64,000 nt of DNA from Streptomyces sp. AA1529 (GTDB lineage Bacteria > Actinomycetota > Actinomycetes > Streptomycetales > Streptomycetaceae). The position numbers and the translations under genes were made by a program. Under the pieces are notes generated by a model. It was not told the DNA's origin and searched no databases. It saw nothing but the letters and a program-made list of their open reading frames with translations. Location of the stretch: the NCBI RefSeq assembly GCF_000280905.1, contig NZ_ALAP01000078.1:310001-374000 (forward strand). The letters run 5' to 3'. Shown here piece after piece: positions 8,166 to 18,919 of this stretch (positions are counted from its first letter, which is position 1; the number at the start of each line of letters is the position of its first letter).

Positions 8166-8746
8166 CGCCACCGGCCGAACACCTCCTCGGCGGCCTCGGA
8201 GGCGCGGATCGCGGCGACGTCGGCGTGGGTGCCGAACGCCTCCACGACCCGGGTCTCCAGGCGGAGCGCGTCCCGCCGGGCCCGGGCCTGCTCCTCCTCG
8301 CTCTCGCCGCCGAGCACGTGCAGGTAGAGGGTTCCCGAGCGGCGGTCGACCTCCAGGACGGTGCTGCCGGGCACGGCCGTGACCGCGACGGCCGTGACGG
8401 TCAGCATCAGGTCGCCGGGGCAGCGCATCTTCACCGCCAGCACGGCGCAGCGCGGACGGCCGAAGGCGAGCATGTAGCGGTTGATCCGCCAGCTGGAGAC
8501 GACCATGTCCAGCACGAACCGGACGGCGAAGCGCAGGATGCCGAGCGGGTGGGCGCGGGCCTGCTTCTCCACCGGAGGCAGCGGGAAGACGAGCACCACC
8601 AGGAGCGCGACGAGCACTCCGGTCACGATGTTGGCCGGGGTGGGGGTGCCCCACAGCAGCAGCCACAGCAGGGTGAGGCCGCACACCATGGGCCACTGGG
8701 TGGCGCGCATCCGGCTGGCTTCCGGCAGCCGCTGAGGGGCCGTCAT
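8162..8746 (-). CDS. mnhE: Mrp/Mnh antiporter subunit E
   Basis: A 194-aa subunit of the MnhE family: two N-terminal helices (about residues 15-55) and a cytoplasmic domain containing PGDLMLTVTAVAVTAVPGSTVLEV and LYLHVLGG. The ATG at 8746 overlaps the mnhD stop (ATGA); a later Met at 8710 is an alternative. Part of the seven-function Mrp complex that exchanges Na+ or other cations for H+. Confidence 0.88.
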   Translation of the reverse strand: MTAPQRLPEASRMRATQWPMVCGLTLLWLLLWGTPTPANIVTGVLVALLVVLVFPLPPVEKQARAHPLGILRFAVRFVLDMVVSSWRINRYMLAFGRPRCAVLAVKMRCPGDLMLTVTAVAVTAVPGSTVLEVDRRSGTLYLHVLGGESEEEQARARRDALRLETRVVEAFGTHADVAAIRASEAAEEVFGRWR

Positions 8747-10491
8747 TCCCGCATCACCGCCTCGACGTAGGGACTGCGGGCGAGCATTTCGTCCGCCGCG
8801 CGGCCGGTGAGTCCGAACAGGGGACCCGCGAGCACGGTGAAGGCGAGCCCGAACAGGACGAGGGCCGCGGTGGCTCCGGCCATGCTGGCGGGGAGCGAGC
8901 TGGTGGTGGTGATCTCCTGGCCGCCGAAGGTGGTGGTCACCCGGCGCCGCATCAGCACCGAGAGGCCGCCGGTCGGCCACCCTCCGGCGGCACCGGGCTG
9001 CCGCCGCGGCGGTCCGGCGCCGGATCCCGCACCACCGGTCGGCGCGCCGGAGCCGGCGGCGTCCCCGGCGCCCTCTTCGGGGGTGTCCTCCTCCCGGGAC
9101 TCCAGCACGGTGCCGGCCGCGCACATCTCCGGTGTCGCGGCGCGCCAGAAGGCCACGTTCCACGCCTTGGTCAGCGCGTACAGCGTGAGGAGGCTGGTGA
9201 CCGTTCCGCCCGCCACCAGCAGATAGGCCAGCGCCCCGCCGTCGTCCACCCCGGCCCGCAGCAGGCCGAGCTTGCCGAGGAACCCGGAGAGCGGCGGGAT
9301 CCCGGCGAGGTTCAGCGCGGGGACGAAGAACAGCACGGCCAGCAGCGGGGAGAGGCGGGCGAGACCGCCGAGGCTCTGCAGGTCCGTGGTGCCGGTGCGG
9401 CGCTCGATCAGTCCGGCGACGAGGAAGAGGGTGGTCTGGACGGTGATGTGGTGGGCGACGTAGAACACCGCGCCGGAGATCCCGGCGGGGCTGCCCAGCC
9501 CGATCCCGAAGACCATGTATCCCATGTGGCTGACCAGGGTGAAGGAGAGCAGCCGTTTGAGGTCGGTCTGCGCGACCGCGCCCAGGATGCCGACGAGCAG
9601 CGAGAGCAGGGCCAGGACCATCAGGGCGTCGCCGATGCCGTCGCCGGGGAAGAGCAGCGTGCGGGTGCGCAGTATGGCGTAGATGCCGACCTTGGTGAGC
9701 AGTCCCGCGAACACGGCGGTGACCGGCGCCGGGGCGGTGGGATAGGAGTCGGGCAGCCACGCGGCCAGCGGGAAGACGGCCGCCTTGATGGCGAACACGA
9801 CCAGCAGCGCGATCTGCAGGATCATGGCCACGCTCTCGGGCAGGGCGTCCAGCCGGGAGGGCAGTTGGGCCATGGTGACGGTGCCCGCCGCCGCGTACAC
9901 CATGGCGACGGCGGCCAGGAACAGCATGGAGGACAGCAGCGAGACGATCGCGTACGTGGCGCCGGCGCGGATGCGCGCCAGGGTGCCGCCGATCGTCATC
10001 AGCACATAGCTGGCCGTCAGCATCAGCTCGAAGCCGACGTAGAGGTTGAACAGGTCCCCGGCCAGGAAGGTGTCCGAGACCCCGGCCACCAGCACCAGGT
10101 AGGAGGGGTGGAAGACGGACAGCGGGGTCGCCTCGTCGTTGTCGGCCAGGCCCTGGCCCACGGAGTAGACCAGGACGGCCAGCGTCACCGACGAGGAGAT
10201 CACCAGCATCAGCGCCGCGAGCCGGTCGGCGACCAGCACGATCCCGACCGGCGGCGCCCAGCCGCCCGCGAACATCACCTGCGGACCGTGCCGGTCGGCG
10301 GCCACCAGCAGCAGCAGTGCGACGACGAGGACGGCGAGCAGCACGGCGGCGCTGATGAACCGCTGCACCCGCTCCAGCCGGGCTCCGATGGCCAGCTTCA
10401 GCCCGGCCGCGCACAGCGGCAGGATGACCGGCAGCGGCACCAGCAGTCCGGCGGCGGCCGCCCCGCCGACCGGTCCGGCTCCCCCGCTCAC
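8743..10491 (-). CDS. mnhD: Mrp/Mnh antiporter subunit D (NuoN/NuoM-like)
   Basis: A 582-aa polytopic protein of the proton-translocating NADH-quinone oxidoreductase M/N family. Family features include the Glu in LYVGFELMLTASYVL, Lys in VVFAIKAAVFPLAAWLPDSY, and HHITVQTTLFLVAGLIE. Between the last helices (about residues 475-545) there is a long Gly/Ala/Pro/Glu-rich insertion not expected in the family, ending just before the final helix. GTG start at 10491, about 100 bases after mnhC, with no overlap. Membrane arm of the antiporter. Confidence 0.9.
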   Translation of the reverse strand: MSGGAGPVGGAAAAGLLVPLPVILPLCAAGLKLAIGARLERVQRFISAAVLLAVLVVALLLLVAADRHGPQVMFAGGWAPPVGIVLVADRLAALMLVISSSVTLAVLVYSVGQGLADNDEATPLSVFHPSYLVLVAGVSDTFLAGDLFNLYVGFELMLTASYVLMTIGGTLARIRAGATYAIVSLLSSMLFLAAVAMVYAAAGTVTMAQLPSRLDALPESVAMILQIALLVVFAIKAAVFPLAAWLPDSYPTAPAPVTAVFAGLLTKVGIYAILRTRTLLFPGDGIGDALMVLALLSLLVGILGAVAQTDLKRLLSFTLVSHMGYMVFGIGLGSPAGISGAVFYVAHHITVQTTLFLVAGLIERRTGTTDLQSLGGLARLSPLLAVLFFVPALNLAGIPPLSGFLGKLGLLRAGVDDGGALAYLLVAGGTVTSLLTLYALTKAWNVAFWRAATPEMCAAGTVLESREEDTPEEGAGDAAGSGAPTGGAGSGAGPPRRQPGAAGGWPTGGLSVLMRRRVTTTFGGQEITTTSSLPASMAGATAALVLFGLAFTVLAGPLFGLTGRAADEMLARSPYVEAVMRE

Positions 10492-10594
10492 CGTGCGCCC
10501 CCGCTCCCGGCGCGGCCCCCGCCGGGTGCGGGGCGCGGACCGGACGCGGGACCCGGTCCTGGAGCGGGGCGCCGCCCCACCGGGTGCGGGCCGC

Positions 10595-11230
10595 TCACCG
10601 GTCGGCTCCCAGGATGGTCTGCCACGGGTCGTCCTCCCCTACGATCTCGTCCGCCGTCTCCTCCGCGCGCGCCTGCCGGACGCGGAAGGCGCGCGCGTCG
10701 GCGCGGGCGCGCCGGCGCAGTTCCCGGTAGCGGTCGCGGGCGGTGCCCAGCCGCTCGTAGGCGCTGTGCTCCCGCGCCTCGCGCTCCTCCTCGCTGCGGG
10801 CCAGCGCCCGGTACTCCAGGCGCCGCTTGTGGTAGGCGGCGCGCAGCCGTTCGCGTTCCTCCGCGTAGGTGGCGCGGCGCACGATGCGGATGTCCTCGGT
10901 GTCGTCGGGGACGTCGTCGTTGCCGGAGTGCTGCCAGGCGCGGTAGGCCATCGTCGCCAGGAACGCGGTCAGCGCGAGGGTGATGACGATGGCGGTCAGG
11001 ATGAACGCCTGGGGCAGCGGGTCGGACATGGTCCGCGGCGAGGTGCCCGGGTAGAGCAGCGCGGCGTCGCCGTCCGGTCCGGAGGTGGCCAGCACCAGCA
11101 GGTTGATGCCGTTGCCGATGAGGACCGCGCCCAGCACGATGCGGGTCAGCGGCCGGGCCAGCAGCAGGGCCGTACCGCAGGCGAACAGCACGCCGCCGCA
11201 GCCCACCAGGGCGATCGACCCGGTCGTCAT
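10595..11230 (-). CDS. mnhC: Mrp/Mnh antiporter subunit C with long charged tail
   Basis: A 211-aa protein. Residues 1-125 are a NuoK-like three-helix domain with LIGNGINLLVLATSG and DPLPQAFILTAIVITLALTAF. Residues ~130-211 form a highly charged Arg/Glu-rich tail predicted to be coiled coil (TYAEERERLRAAYHKRRLEY and on). Typical MnhC proteins stop at about 110-150 aa, so the tail is an extension. ATG start overlaps the mnhA stop (ATGA). Confidence 0.9.
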   Translation of the reverse strand: MTTGSIALVGCGGVLFACGTALLLARPLTRIVLGAVLIGNGINLLVLATSGPDGDAALLYPGTSPRTMSDPLPQAFILTAIVITLALTAFLATMAYRAWQHSGNDDVPDDTEDIRIVRRATYAEERERLRAAYHKRRLEYRALARSEEEREAREHSAYERLGTARDRYRELRRRARADARAFRVRQARAEETADEIVGEDDPWQTILGADR

Positions 11231-14200
11231 GGGCGGCCCTCCCCGCCACCGGCCGGGCCGGTGGCGCGCTCGCGCTCCAGGCGGCGGTCGATCTCCGAGC
11301 CCAGGCTGCGCAGCACGTCCAGGACGACGCCGAGGACCAGCACGTAGACCCCGGTGTCGAAGAGCACCGGGCTCGCCGCATGGAAGGGGCCGACCAGCCA
11401 GAAGTCGCCGGTCACCTTGCCGGAGGCCAGCACGCTGCCGCCCAGCCACAGGCCCGCCAGGCCGGTGCCGGTGATGATCAGCAGTCCGAGGCCGAGCAGG
11501 AAGCCCGCGTCCACGGGGGCGGCGGCGGCCAGTTCCAGGCGGCCCCCGGCCAGGTAGCGCACGGCCAGCGCGAGACCGGCCACCAGCCCTGCGGTGAAGC
11601 CGCCGCCGGGCTGGTTCTCGGCGGAGAAGAGCAGGTAGAGGGAGAGCACCACGATGGGGTGGAAGACCAGCCGGGCCATCACCTCGAACATCACCGAGCG
11701 GCCTTCGGGCGCGAGCGTGGAGCTGGCCGCCAGCCAGGTGCGGCGGGGCGCGACGGGCGAGCCGCGGTGCGGCCGGGCACCGGGGCGGCCGGGCAGCTTC
11801 CAGGCGTCCCGGCGCCCGGCGCGCGCTCCGGTCTCCCCGCCGGTGCCGGGCGCCTCCGCCGAGCGGTCCAGGGCGATGCTCGCGGAGCCGGGGACGGCCC
11901 CGGTGGGCGCTCCGGGTCCGGCGACGGGCGCGGTCGGCGGCGGGCCGCCGGTCTCCTCGGTGCCCGGTACGGGCTGTGCGACGGGCACCCGGACGCGGCG
12001 GCGCAGATAGACGAGGCTGGTGACGCCGACGGCGGCGGCGGCCAGTACGGCCGACTCGCCCATGGTGTCCCAGGCACGCAGGTCCACCAGGGTGGTGGCC
12101 ACCACGTTGCGGACGCCTTCGTGGGCCGTCGCCGAGAACAGTCCGGGTCCGGAGGGCGGGCCGGTGCGTGCCGCGAGGCAGAGGTGCAGCAGTGCGGCGA
12201 GGAGTCCCCCGGCGGCGACGGAGAGGACGAGTTGCACGCCCCGGCGGGTGCGCCATCTGCGGCTGCCGTCGGGGAAGCGGGCGGGCAGTCTGCGCAGGAC
12301 GAGGACGAAGACGGTCAGCGAGACCGTCTCGACGGCGAACTGGGTCAGCGCCAGGTCGGGCGCGCCGTGCAGCACGTAGAGGAGTCCGGCGCCGTAGCCG
12401 GTGACCCCGGCCAGGACGGCCGCCTTCATCCGCTGCCGGGCCAGGACGCACAGCACCGCGACCCCGGCGACGCCGATCGCGACGACGAGCTGCGGGACCG
12501 AGTCGTACCAGCGCAGCGTGTCCGCGTCGGGCCAGGGCGCGCCCGCCACCAGCCGCGCGGTCTGGAAGCCGAACAGGACGACCAGGGCGGTGCCGAGGTA
12601 GACGGGCAGCGAGCCGCGCTGCACGGCTCCGGTGACCTGGAGGGAGAGCCGTTCCAGGCCCCACAGGGAACGGGCGAACACCTGGTCGCCGTCGACCAGC
12701 GAGAGCCGGCCGCCCAGTGCGGCCAGCGGCCGGCCGGCCAGGAAGAGCGCCGCACCCAGCACCCAGGAGACCGCCGAGAGGCCCAGCGCGGGGCCCCAGC
12801 CGTGCCAGAGGGCGAGGTGGTAGGGGGCGGCGCCGCTGGGGAAGGTGTCGGCGTACCGGGCCAGCAGCGGGTCGAGCCACTGGGAGCCGGGGCCGAGCAG
12901 GAGCCCGGCCAGCGCGCACAGCAGGGGCGGGCCCAGCAGCAGCGGCGCCACGCGGGTGCCGGGCGCCACGGTGACGGGTGCCAGCGGCGGGGCGCCGCTC
13001 TTGCGCGCGAAGGCGCCCCACAGGAAGCGCAGCGTGTAGGCGGTGGTGAGTGCGGAGCCCAGGAGGACGGCCGCCAGGGCCCATGCCTCGCCGGGCCCGG
13101 CCGCCAGCAGTGCCGAGACGGCCGCTTCCTTGCCGACGAACCCGAGGAGCGGCGGCAGCCCCGCCATCGAGAGCCCGGCGAGCGCCGCGACGGCGGCCAG
13201 TGCGGGCAGCGCGCGGCCGACCCCGGAGAGCCTGGTGAGGTCGCGGGTGCCGGTGAGGTGGTCGATGGCGCCGACGGTGAGGAAGAGCGGTGCCTTGAAC
13301 AGGGCGTGCGCCAGGATCACGTCGGCGCCCGCCAGCGCGGCGTCCCGGGTGCCGTCGCCGACCAGGACGGTGAGGAAGCCGAGCTGGCTGACGGTGCCGA
13401 AGGCCAGCAGCAGCTTCAGGTCCGTCTCCCGCAGCGCCCGCCAGCCGCCGAGCAGCATGGTCGCACTGCCGAGCACGAGCACCATGGGCCGCCAGGGCGG
13501 CACGTCGGCGAACCCGGGGGCGAGCCGCGCGATGAGATAGACACCGGCCTTGACCATGGCGGCGGCGTGCAGATACGCGGAGACGGGGGTGGCCGCGGCC
13601 ATCGCTCCGGGCAGCCAGAAGCTGAACGGCCAGACGGCGGACTTGGACAGCGCTCCCACCAGCACCAGCACCAGGCCGCCCGCGACCAGTGCTCCGCCCG
13701 CGGGCGGGTCGGCGAGCATGCGGGAGATCCGGTAGGTGTGCGCGGCGTGCCCCAGCATCAGGAAGCCGACCAGCATCACCAGTCCGCCCAGCGTGGTGAC
13801 CAGCAGGGCCTGGAGGGCGGCGCGGCGGTTGGTGCGGTACTGGGAGCTGTGTCCGATGAGCAGGAAGGAGAAGACCGTGGTGAGTTCCCACAGCACGTAC
13901 AGCACGATCAGGTCGTCGGCCAGCACCAGGCCGAGCATGGCCCCGGCGAAGGCGGTGAGTGCTCCGGCGAAGGAGCCCAGCTGCGGGGTGCCGGGCGCGA
14001 AGTAGGCCGCGCAGTAGAGCATCACCAGGGCGCCGATGCCCCCGGCGATCAGCACCATCACCAGGGCGAGCGCGTCACACCGCAGTGCGAGGTCGACCCC
14101 GAGCGCCGGGATCCACGAGGTGTGCTCGCTGAGCGCGCCGCCGTCCGCCACCTGGTCCCAGTGGGCCGCCGCCCACCCGGCCGCGGCGGCGGGTGCCGCC

Positions 14201-14292
14201 GCGAGCAGCAGGAACGCGCGCGGGCCGAGCCGCCGCACCAGCGGCGCGGCACAGCACGCGGCCACGACGTGGACGACGATCAACCACAGCAC
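11227..14292 (-). CDS. mnhA: Mrp/Mnh antiporter subunit A fused to subunit B
   Basis: A 1021-aa polytopic protein. The N-terminal two-thirds is NuoL-like: LYVLWELTTVFSFLLIGH, KSAVWPFSFWLPGAMAA and HALFKAPLFLTVGAIDHLTG are the proton-channel segments. A DUF4040-like part (YGAGLLYVLHGAPDLALTQF) follows. A Pro/Gly/Ala linker (about residues 770-860) leads into a complete MnhB domain (VMARLVFHPIVVLSLYLLF, ENQPGGGFTAGL). No separate mnhB gene exists in the operon, so the fusion supplies subunit B. GTG start at 14292, first gene of the operon. Upstream a TATG-rich stretch (14300-14320) may hold the promoter. Confidence 0.92.
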   Translation of the reverse strand: MLWLIVVHVVAACCAAPLVRRLGPRAFLLLAAAPAAAAGWAAAHWDQVADGGALSEHTSWIPALGVDLALRCDALALVMVLIAGGIGALVMLYCAAYFAPGTPQLGSFAGALTAFAGAMLGLVLADDLIVLYVLWELTTVFSFLLIGHSSQYRTNRRAALQALLVTTLGGLVMLVGFLMLGHAAHTYRISRMLADPPAGGALVAGGLVLVLVGALSKSAVWPFSFWLPGAMAAATPVSAYLHAAAMVKAGVYLIARLAPGFADVPPWRPMVLVLGSATMLLGGWRALRETDLKLLLAFGTVSQLGFLTVLVGDGTRDAALAGADVILAHALFKAPLFLTVGAIDHLTGTRDLTRLSGVGRALPALAAVAALAGLSMAGLPPLLGFVGKEAAVSALLAAGPGEAWALAAVLLGSALTTAYTLRFLWGAFARKSGAPPLAPVTVAPGTRVAPLLLGPPLLCALAGLLLGPGSQWLDPLLARYADTFPSGAAPYHLALWHGWGPALGLSAVSWVLGAALFLAGRPLAALGGRLSLVDGDQVFARSLWGLERLSLQVTGAVQRGSLPVYLGTALVVLFGFQTARLVAGAPWPDADTLRWYDSVPQLVVAIGVAGVAVLCVLARQRMKAAVLAGVTGYGAGLLYVLHGAPDLALTQFAVETVSLTVFVLVLRRLPARFPDGSRRWRTRRGVQLVLSVAAGGLLAALLHLCLAARTGPPSGPGLFSATAHEGVRNVVATTLVDLRAWDTMGESAVLAAAAVGVTSLVYLRRRVRVPVAQPVPGTEETGGPPPTAPVAGPGAPTGAVPGSASIALDRSAEAPGTGGETGARAGRRDAWKLPGRPGARPHRGSPVAPRRTWLAASSTLAPEGRSVMFEVMARLVFHPIVVLSLYLLFSAENQPGGGFTAGLVAGLALAVRYLAGGRLELAAAAPVDAGFLLGLGLLIITGTGLAGLWLGGSVLASGKVTGDFWLVGPFHAASPVLFDTGVYVLVLGVVLDVLRSLGSEIDRRLERERATGPAGGGEGRP

Positions 14293-14375
14293 TCACCGAG
14301 AATTGCATACATAGTCGCCCAATTCGGACAGGCGGCTCGCCCCCTGCCTCGTCAAGGCCCCGGCGAGCGGGTGGG

Positions 14376-14588
14376 TCAGAAAGCCGGTCCGTCGGCCGTC
14401 TTCCGGGACGACCGCGAGGTCTCCGCCGCCGACCGCGCCTCCCCGGCCCCCTTCTCGGACTCCGAGGACTCCTCGGACGGCCCGTCCTCGGCAGGCTCGC
14501 CCTCCGGCGCCGCACCGGCCGCCGCGTCCCGGCCGCCGCCGTCCGCGGCCGTCCTCGCGTCCGGTTCCGCCGCGGCCTCCGCCTTCGG
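14376..14588 (-). other. Open frame continuing past the lgt stop (70 codons)
   Basis: Directly after the TAG of lgt the same frame stays open for 70 codons and ends at TGA (14376-14378). It encodes an Ala/Glu/Pro/Ser/Gly tail with G or C in most third positions, the same composition as the end of the Lgt protein. It looks like the distal part of a disordered C-terminal tail cut off by a nonsense change, or simply a fortuitous open frame in GC-rich DNA. The rest of 14293-14375 shows nothing but the mnhA leader. Confidence 0.4.
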
Positions 14589-15512
14589 CTACGAGGCCGG
14601 TCCCCGCTTCCGGGCCGGCTCCTCGTCCGCCGGGTGCTCGTCGGACGACTCCGCCTCCGGGTCCGCGCCCCCGTCCGGCTCGTCCGGCTGCGGCTCGACG
14701 ACCTCCTCGCGGCCGGGCCGCTTCTTCGCGGAGACGACGATGTAGAGGACGGCCAGCAGGAAGACGAGGATCGCCGTCCAGTTGTTCAGCCGCATCCCGA
14801 ACACGTGGTGCGCGTCGTCGATCCGCAGGTACTCGGTCCAGAAGCGCCCCGCCGTGTAGCCGGCCACGTAGACCGCGAACGCCCGGCCGTGCCCCAGCTT
14901 GAAGCGGCGGTCCGCCCAGATCACCAGCAGGGCGACCCCGATGCACCACAGCGACTCGTACAGGAAGGTGGGGTGATAGGTCGCCAGATCGGGCGTGTCG
15001 ACCGGCCGGTGCGCCGGGTCGATCTCCAGGGCCCACGGCAGATCGGTCGGCCGGCCGTACAGCTCCTGGTTGAACCAGTTGCCCCAGCGGCCCAGCGCCT
15101 GCGCCAGCACGATCCCCGGCGCCACGGCGTCCGCGTACGCGGGCAGCGGGATGCCGCGGCGGCGGCAGCCGATCCAGGCGCCGAGCGCACCCAGCGCGAT
15201 GGCGCCCCAGATGCCCAGCCCGCCGTCCCAGATGCGGAAGGCGTCGACGGGGTTGCGGCCCTCGCCGAAGTAGAGCTGGTAGTCGGTGATGACGTGGTAC
15301 AGCCGGCCGCCGAGGAGGCCGAAGGGAACCGCCCAGACGGCGATGTCGGCGACCGTGCCCGGCTGCCCGCCCCGAGCGACCCACCGGCGCCCGCCGAGCC
15401 AGACCGCGGCGAAGACGCCGAGGATGATGCAGAGCGCGTAGCCGCGCAGCGGGAGCGGCCCGAGGTGAATCTCACCGGCCGACGGACTGGGGATAAAGGC
15501 AAGGGTCTCCAT
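14589..15512 (-). CDS. lgt: Prolipoprotein diacylglyceryl transferase
   Basis: A 307-aa membrane enzyme that transfers diacylglycerol from phosphatidylglycerol to the lipobox Cys of prolipoproteins, the first step of lipoprotein maturation. Family segments are IWDGGLGIWGAIALG, the signature ALGRWGNWFNQELYGRPTD, HPTFLYESLWCIG and GYTAGRFWTEYLRID. Seven hydrophobic helices are apparent. The last ~45 residues are a charged disordered tail after VVSAKKRPGREE. The ATG at 15512 (METLAFIPSPSAGEI) matches the usual start; an upstream in-frame start at 15623 would add 37 unlikely residues. Its stop is TAG, followed by a long in-frame extension. Confidence 0.95.
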   Translation of the reverse strand: METLAFIPSPSAGEIHLGPLPLRGYALCIILGVFAAVWLGGRRWVARGGQPGTVADIAVWAVPFGLLGGRLYHVITDYQLYFGEGRNPVDAFRIWDGGLGIWGAIALGALGAWIGCRRRGIPLPAYADAVAPGIVLAQALGRWGNWFNQELYGRPTDLPWALEIDPAHRPVDTPDLATYHPTFLYESLWCIGVALLVIWADRRFKLGHGRAFAVYVAGYTAGRFWTEYLRIDDAHHVFGMRLNNWTAILVFLLAVLYIVVSAKKRPGREEVVEPQPDEPDGGADPEAESSDEHPADEEPARKRGPAS

Positions 15513-15656
15513 GGCGCCCCTGACGGTACCGTGCCCGGCCGCACGCCGGACAATCAGCCGGCACAACGGCTGGATAACACCGCGGGGCCCTGCCGGACCC
15601 CGCGGGCACGGCGAGGGCCGCACCCGCGGCCGCCACCGGCCGCCGAGGGACGGGGG

Positions 15657-16397
15657 CTAGCTCTTCCGCTCCACCAGTTTCCGCAGCCCGTCCGGGGTCA
15701 GTGGGTCGGACTGGTCGCTGAAGACGTCCTTGCCGTTCAGCAGGACGGTGGGGGTGCCCTGGTGACCGGACTTGCGGAAGTCCTCGTCGGAGCGCTTCAC
15801 CCAGTCGTCGTGCCGGCCGTCGGTCACACACGAGCGGAACTCGGGGTCGACCAGCCCCTCCACCTTGCCGGCCAGCCGGATCAGCCGTTCGGTGCTGGCG
15901 AAGGCGTCCTCCTGCTCGCGGGGCTGATTGCGGTAGAGCACATCGTGGTACGGGCCGAACTTCCCCTTGTCGCGGGCGCAGGCCACCGCGTTGGCCGCCT
16001 CGTGCGAGCCCCGGCCGCCCATGTTGCCGTCGATGAGGGTCACCAGGTGGTACTCGGTCCGGAGCCTGCCCGCCCGCTCCAGGCTCTTGATCGTGTCCCG
16101 GAAGGAGTTCTCGAACTGGGCGCACGCCGGACAGCGGAAGTCCTCGTAGACCGTGAGCCGGGCCGGTGCGCTGCGCTGCCCCACGGTGACGGGCTTCGCC
16201 GACTGCGAGCCCTGGTCGTCGCCGCCCCGGGCCGCGACGGTGATCCCGACCCCGGCGGCGACGGCCAGCACCCCGGCGACCACCGCACCCACCTTGAGCG
16301 AGCGCCACCGGCGCTCGGCTGCCCTGTCCCGCTCCCGCTCGGCCCGCAGGCGTTCGCGGGCCGAGCGCTTGCCGCCGTCATTGCTGTTCTGGCTCAT
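15657..16397 (-). CDS. Membrane-anchored DsbA-like thiol oxidoreductase
   Basis: A 246-aa protein: a charged cytoplasmic N-terminus (residues 1-33), one helix (about 35-56) and an extracytoplasmic thioredoxin-fold domain with active site C89-P-A-C92, the cis-Pro region QGTPTVLLNGKDV and an inserted helical domain. Known relatives form disulfides in exported proteins with a VKOR partner, which is not in this window. ATG at 16397 is used; a GTG directly before it is an alternative. A close paralogue lies at 60280, sharing the layout, the CPAC site and an IDGNMGG stretch. Confidence 0.88.
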   Translation of the reverse strand: MSQNSNDGGKRSARERLRAERERDRAAERRWRSLKVGAVVAGVLAVAAGVGITVAARGGDDQGSQSAKPVTVGQRSAPARLTVYEDFRCPACAQFENSFRDTIKSLERAGRLRTEYHLVTLIDGNMGGRGSHEAANAVACARDKGKFGPYHDVLYRNQPREQEDAFASTERLIRLAGKVEGLVDPEFRSCVTDGRHDDWVKRSDEDFRKSGHQGTPTVLLNGKDVFSDQSDPLTPDGLRKLVERKS

Positions 16398-16517
16398 CAC
16401 GCCCGACCCAACGAGAGGGGCCGCTCACCGACGGACGCGCTGCGCCCTTTTTCACCCGAAAGAGCCGTTCGGCGGCGCGGGGACAGCATGCCGGCATGCC
16501 CCCGGCGGTTCCCCGGC

Positions 16518-16544
16518 TCCGCCCGCCTCCGGGAGGCGGGCGGA
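16518..16544. terminator. Strong GC hairpin between trpA and the DsbA gene
   Basis: A near-perfect palindrome with 13-base arms (TCCGCCCGCCTCC and its complement around one central G). It lies 126 bases past trpA and probably is a second terminator of the trp operon. Confidence 0.55.
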
Positions 16545-16623
16545 CCGCCGGGCCGGGACCGGGGCCGGTGACCGGGAGCCTGCCGGGAGCCGCCTCCCGG
16601 AGCCGGAAGCCCCGGGAGGCGTG

Positions 16624-16647
16624 GCCTCCGGCACCGCCGCCGGAGGC
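16624..16647. terminator. Terminator hairpin directly after trpA
   Basis: GCCTCCGGC, six loop bases, GCCGGAGGC: a perfect 9-bp stem 22 bases past the trpA stop. Confidence 0.65.
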
Positions 16648-16669
16648 GGCCCGCGCCCGGGCCCGCGCC

Positions 16670-17523
16670 TCAGCGCCGGACGCCCTCCGCGAGGGCCGCG
16701 GCGAGCTGCCGCACCTCGTCCAGCCCGGCCTCCGGGGTGTCGGCCTCCAGCAGCCGCTTGACGAATGCGGAGCCCACGATGACCCCGTCGGCGAACTCGG
16801 CGACCTCGGCCGCCTGCGCGGGGTTGGACACCCCGAGGCCGACACAGACGGGCAGGTCGGTGGTGGAGCGGACCCGCTCGACCAGTTCGCGGGCCTCCTC
16901 GCCCACCGATTCCCGCGTCCCGGTGACTCCCATCAGCGAGGCGGCGTAGACGAAGCCGCTGCCCGCCGCGGTGATCCGGGCGAGGCGCGCGTCCTGGCTG
17001 CTGGGCGCGACGACGAAGACCGTGCCGAGCCCGGCGTGCTCGGCCGCCTTCCGCCAGCCCTCGGACTCCTCTACCGGCAGGTCGGGCAGGATGCAGCCGG
17101 CCCCGCCCGCCGCCGCCAGCTCCTCGGCGAAACGCTCGGCGCCGTACCGGTCGACGGGGTTCCAGTACGTCATGACCAGCACCGGCTTCCCGGTCGCCGC
17201 GTGCGCCTCGTGGACCGTGCGCAGCACGTCCGCGATCCGCAGCCCGCCCTCCAGCGCGATGGTGTCCGCGGTCTGGATGACGGGCCCGTCCATCACCGGA
17301 TCGCTGTGCGGCAGCCCCACCTCGACCACGTCGCAGCCGCTCTCCAGCAGCGCCGTGCAGGCGGCGATGCCGCCGTCGACGGTGGGGAAGCCGGCCGGCA
17401 GGTAGCCGACGAGCGCGGCCCGGTTCTCGGCCCGGGCCCGTGCGAGCGTCTCGTCCAGCAGCCGGACGTTGCCGCCCGCGCCGCCGGAGTTCGCGGTGGT
17501 TCCCGTCTCCTCGGTGTGCCCGC

Positions 17524-17527
<4 letters not shown>
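16670..17527 (-). CDS. trpA: Tryptophan synthase alpha subunit
   Basis: A 285-aa TIM-barrel subunit that cleaves indole-3-glycerol phosphate to indole and glyceraldehyde-3-phosphate, channelling indole to TrpB. Conserved parts are LVGYLPAGFPT, VVEVGLPHSDPVMDGPVIQ (catalytic Glu), ILPDLPVEESEGW (catalytic Asp), VYAASLMGVTGTR and VCVGLGVSNPAQA. The N-terminus carries an extra ~20 residues rich in Gly, Thr and Asn. The ATG overlaps the trpB stop (ATGA). Last gene of trpC-trpM-trpB-trpA; followed by a hairpin. Confidence 0.97.
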
Positions 17528-18768
<1,241 letters not shown>

Positions 18769-18919
18769 ACCGAACGCTGCTCCTTGCGAGTGGGCTGATG
18801 TGACGGCTCCGGGCCCCGGCCCCTCGCCCGGGCTCCGGCCGGCAGCCGGAGGTGCGCCCGCGCGGCGGCGGGCGGGCAGGGGCGCTCCCCTCAGCGGGGT
18901 GCGTACGGGCAGGGGCGGG

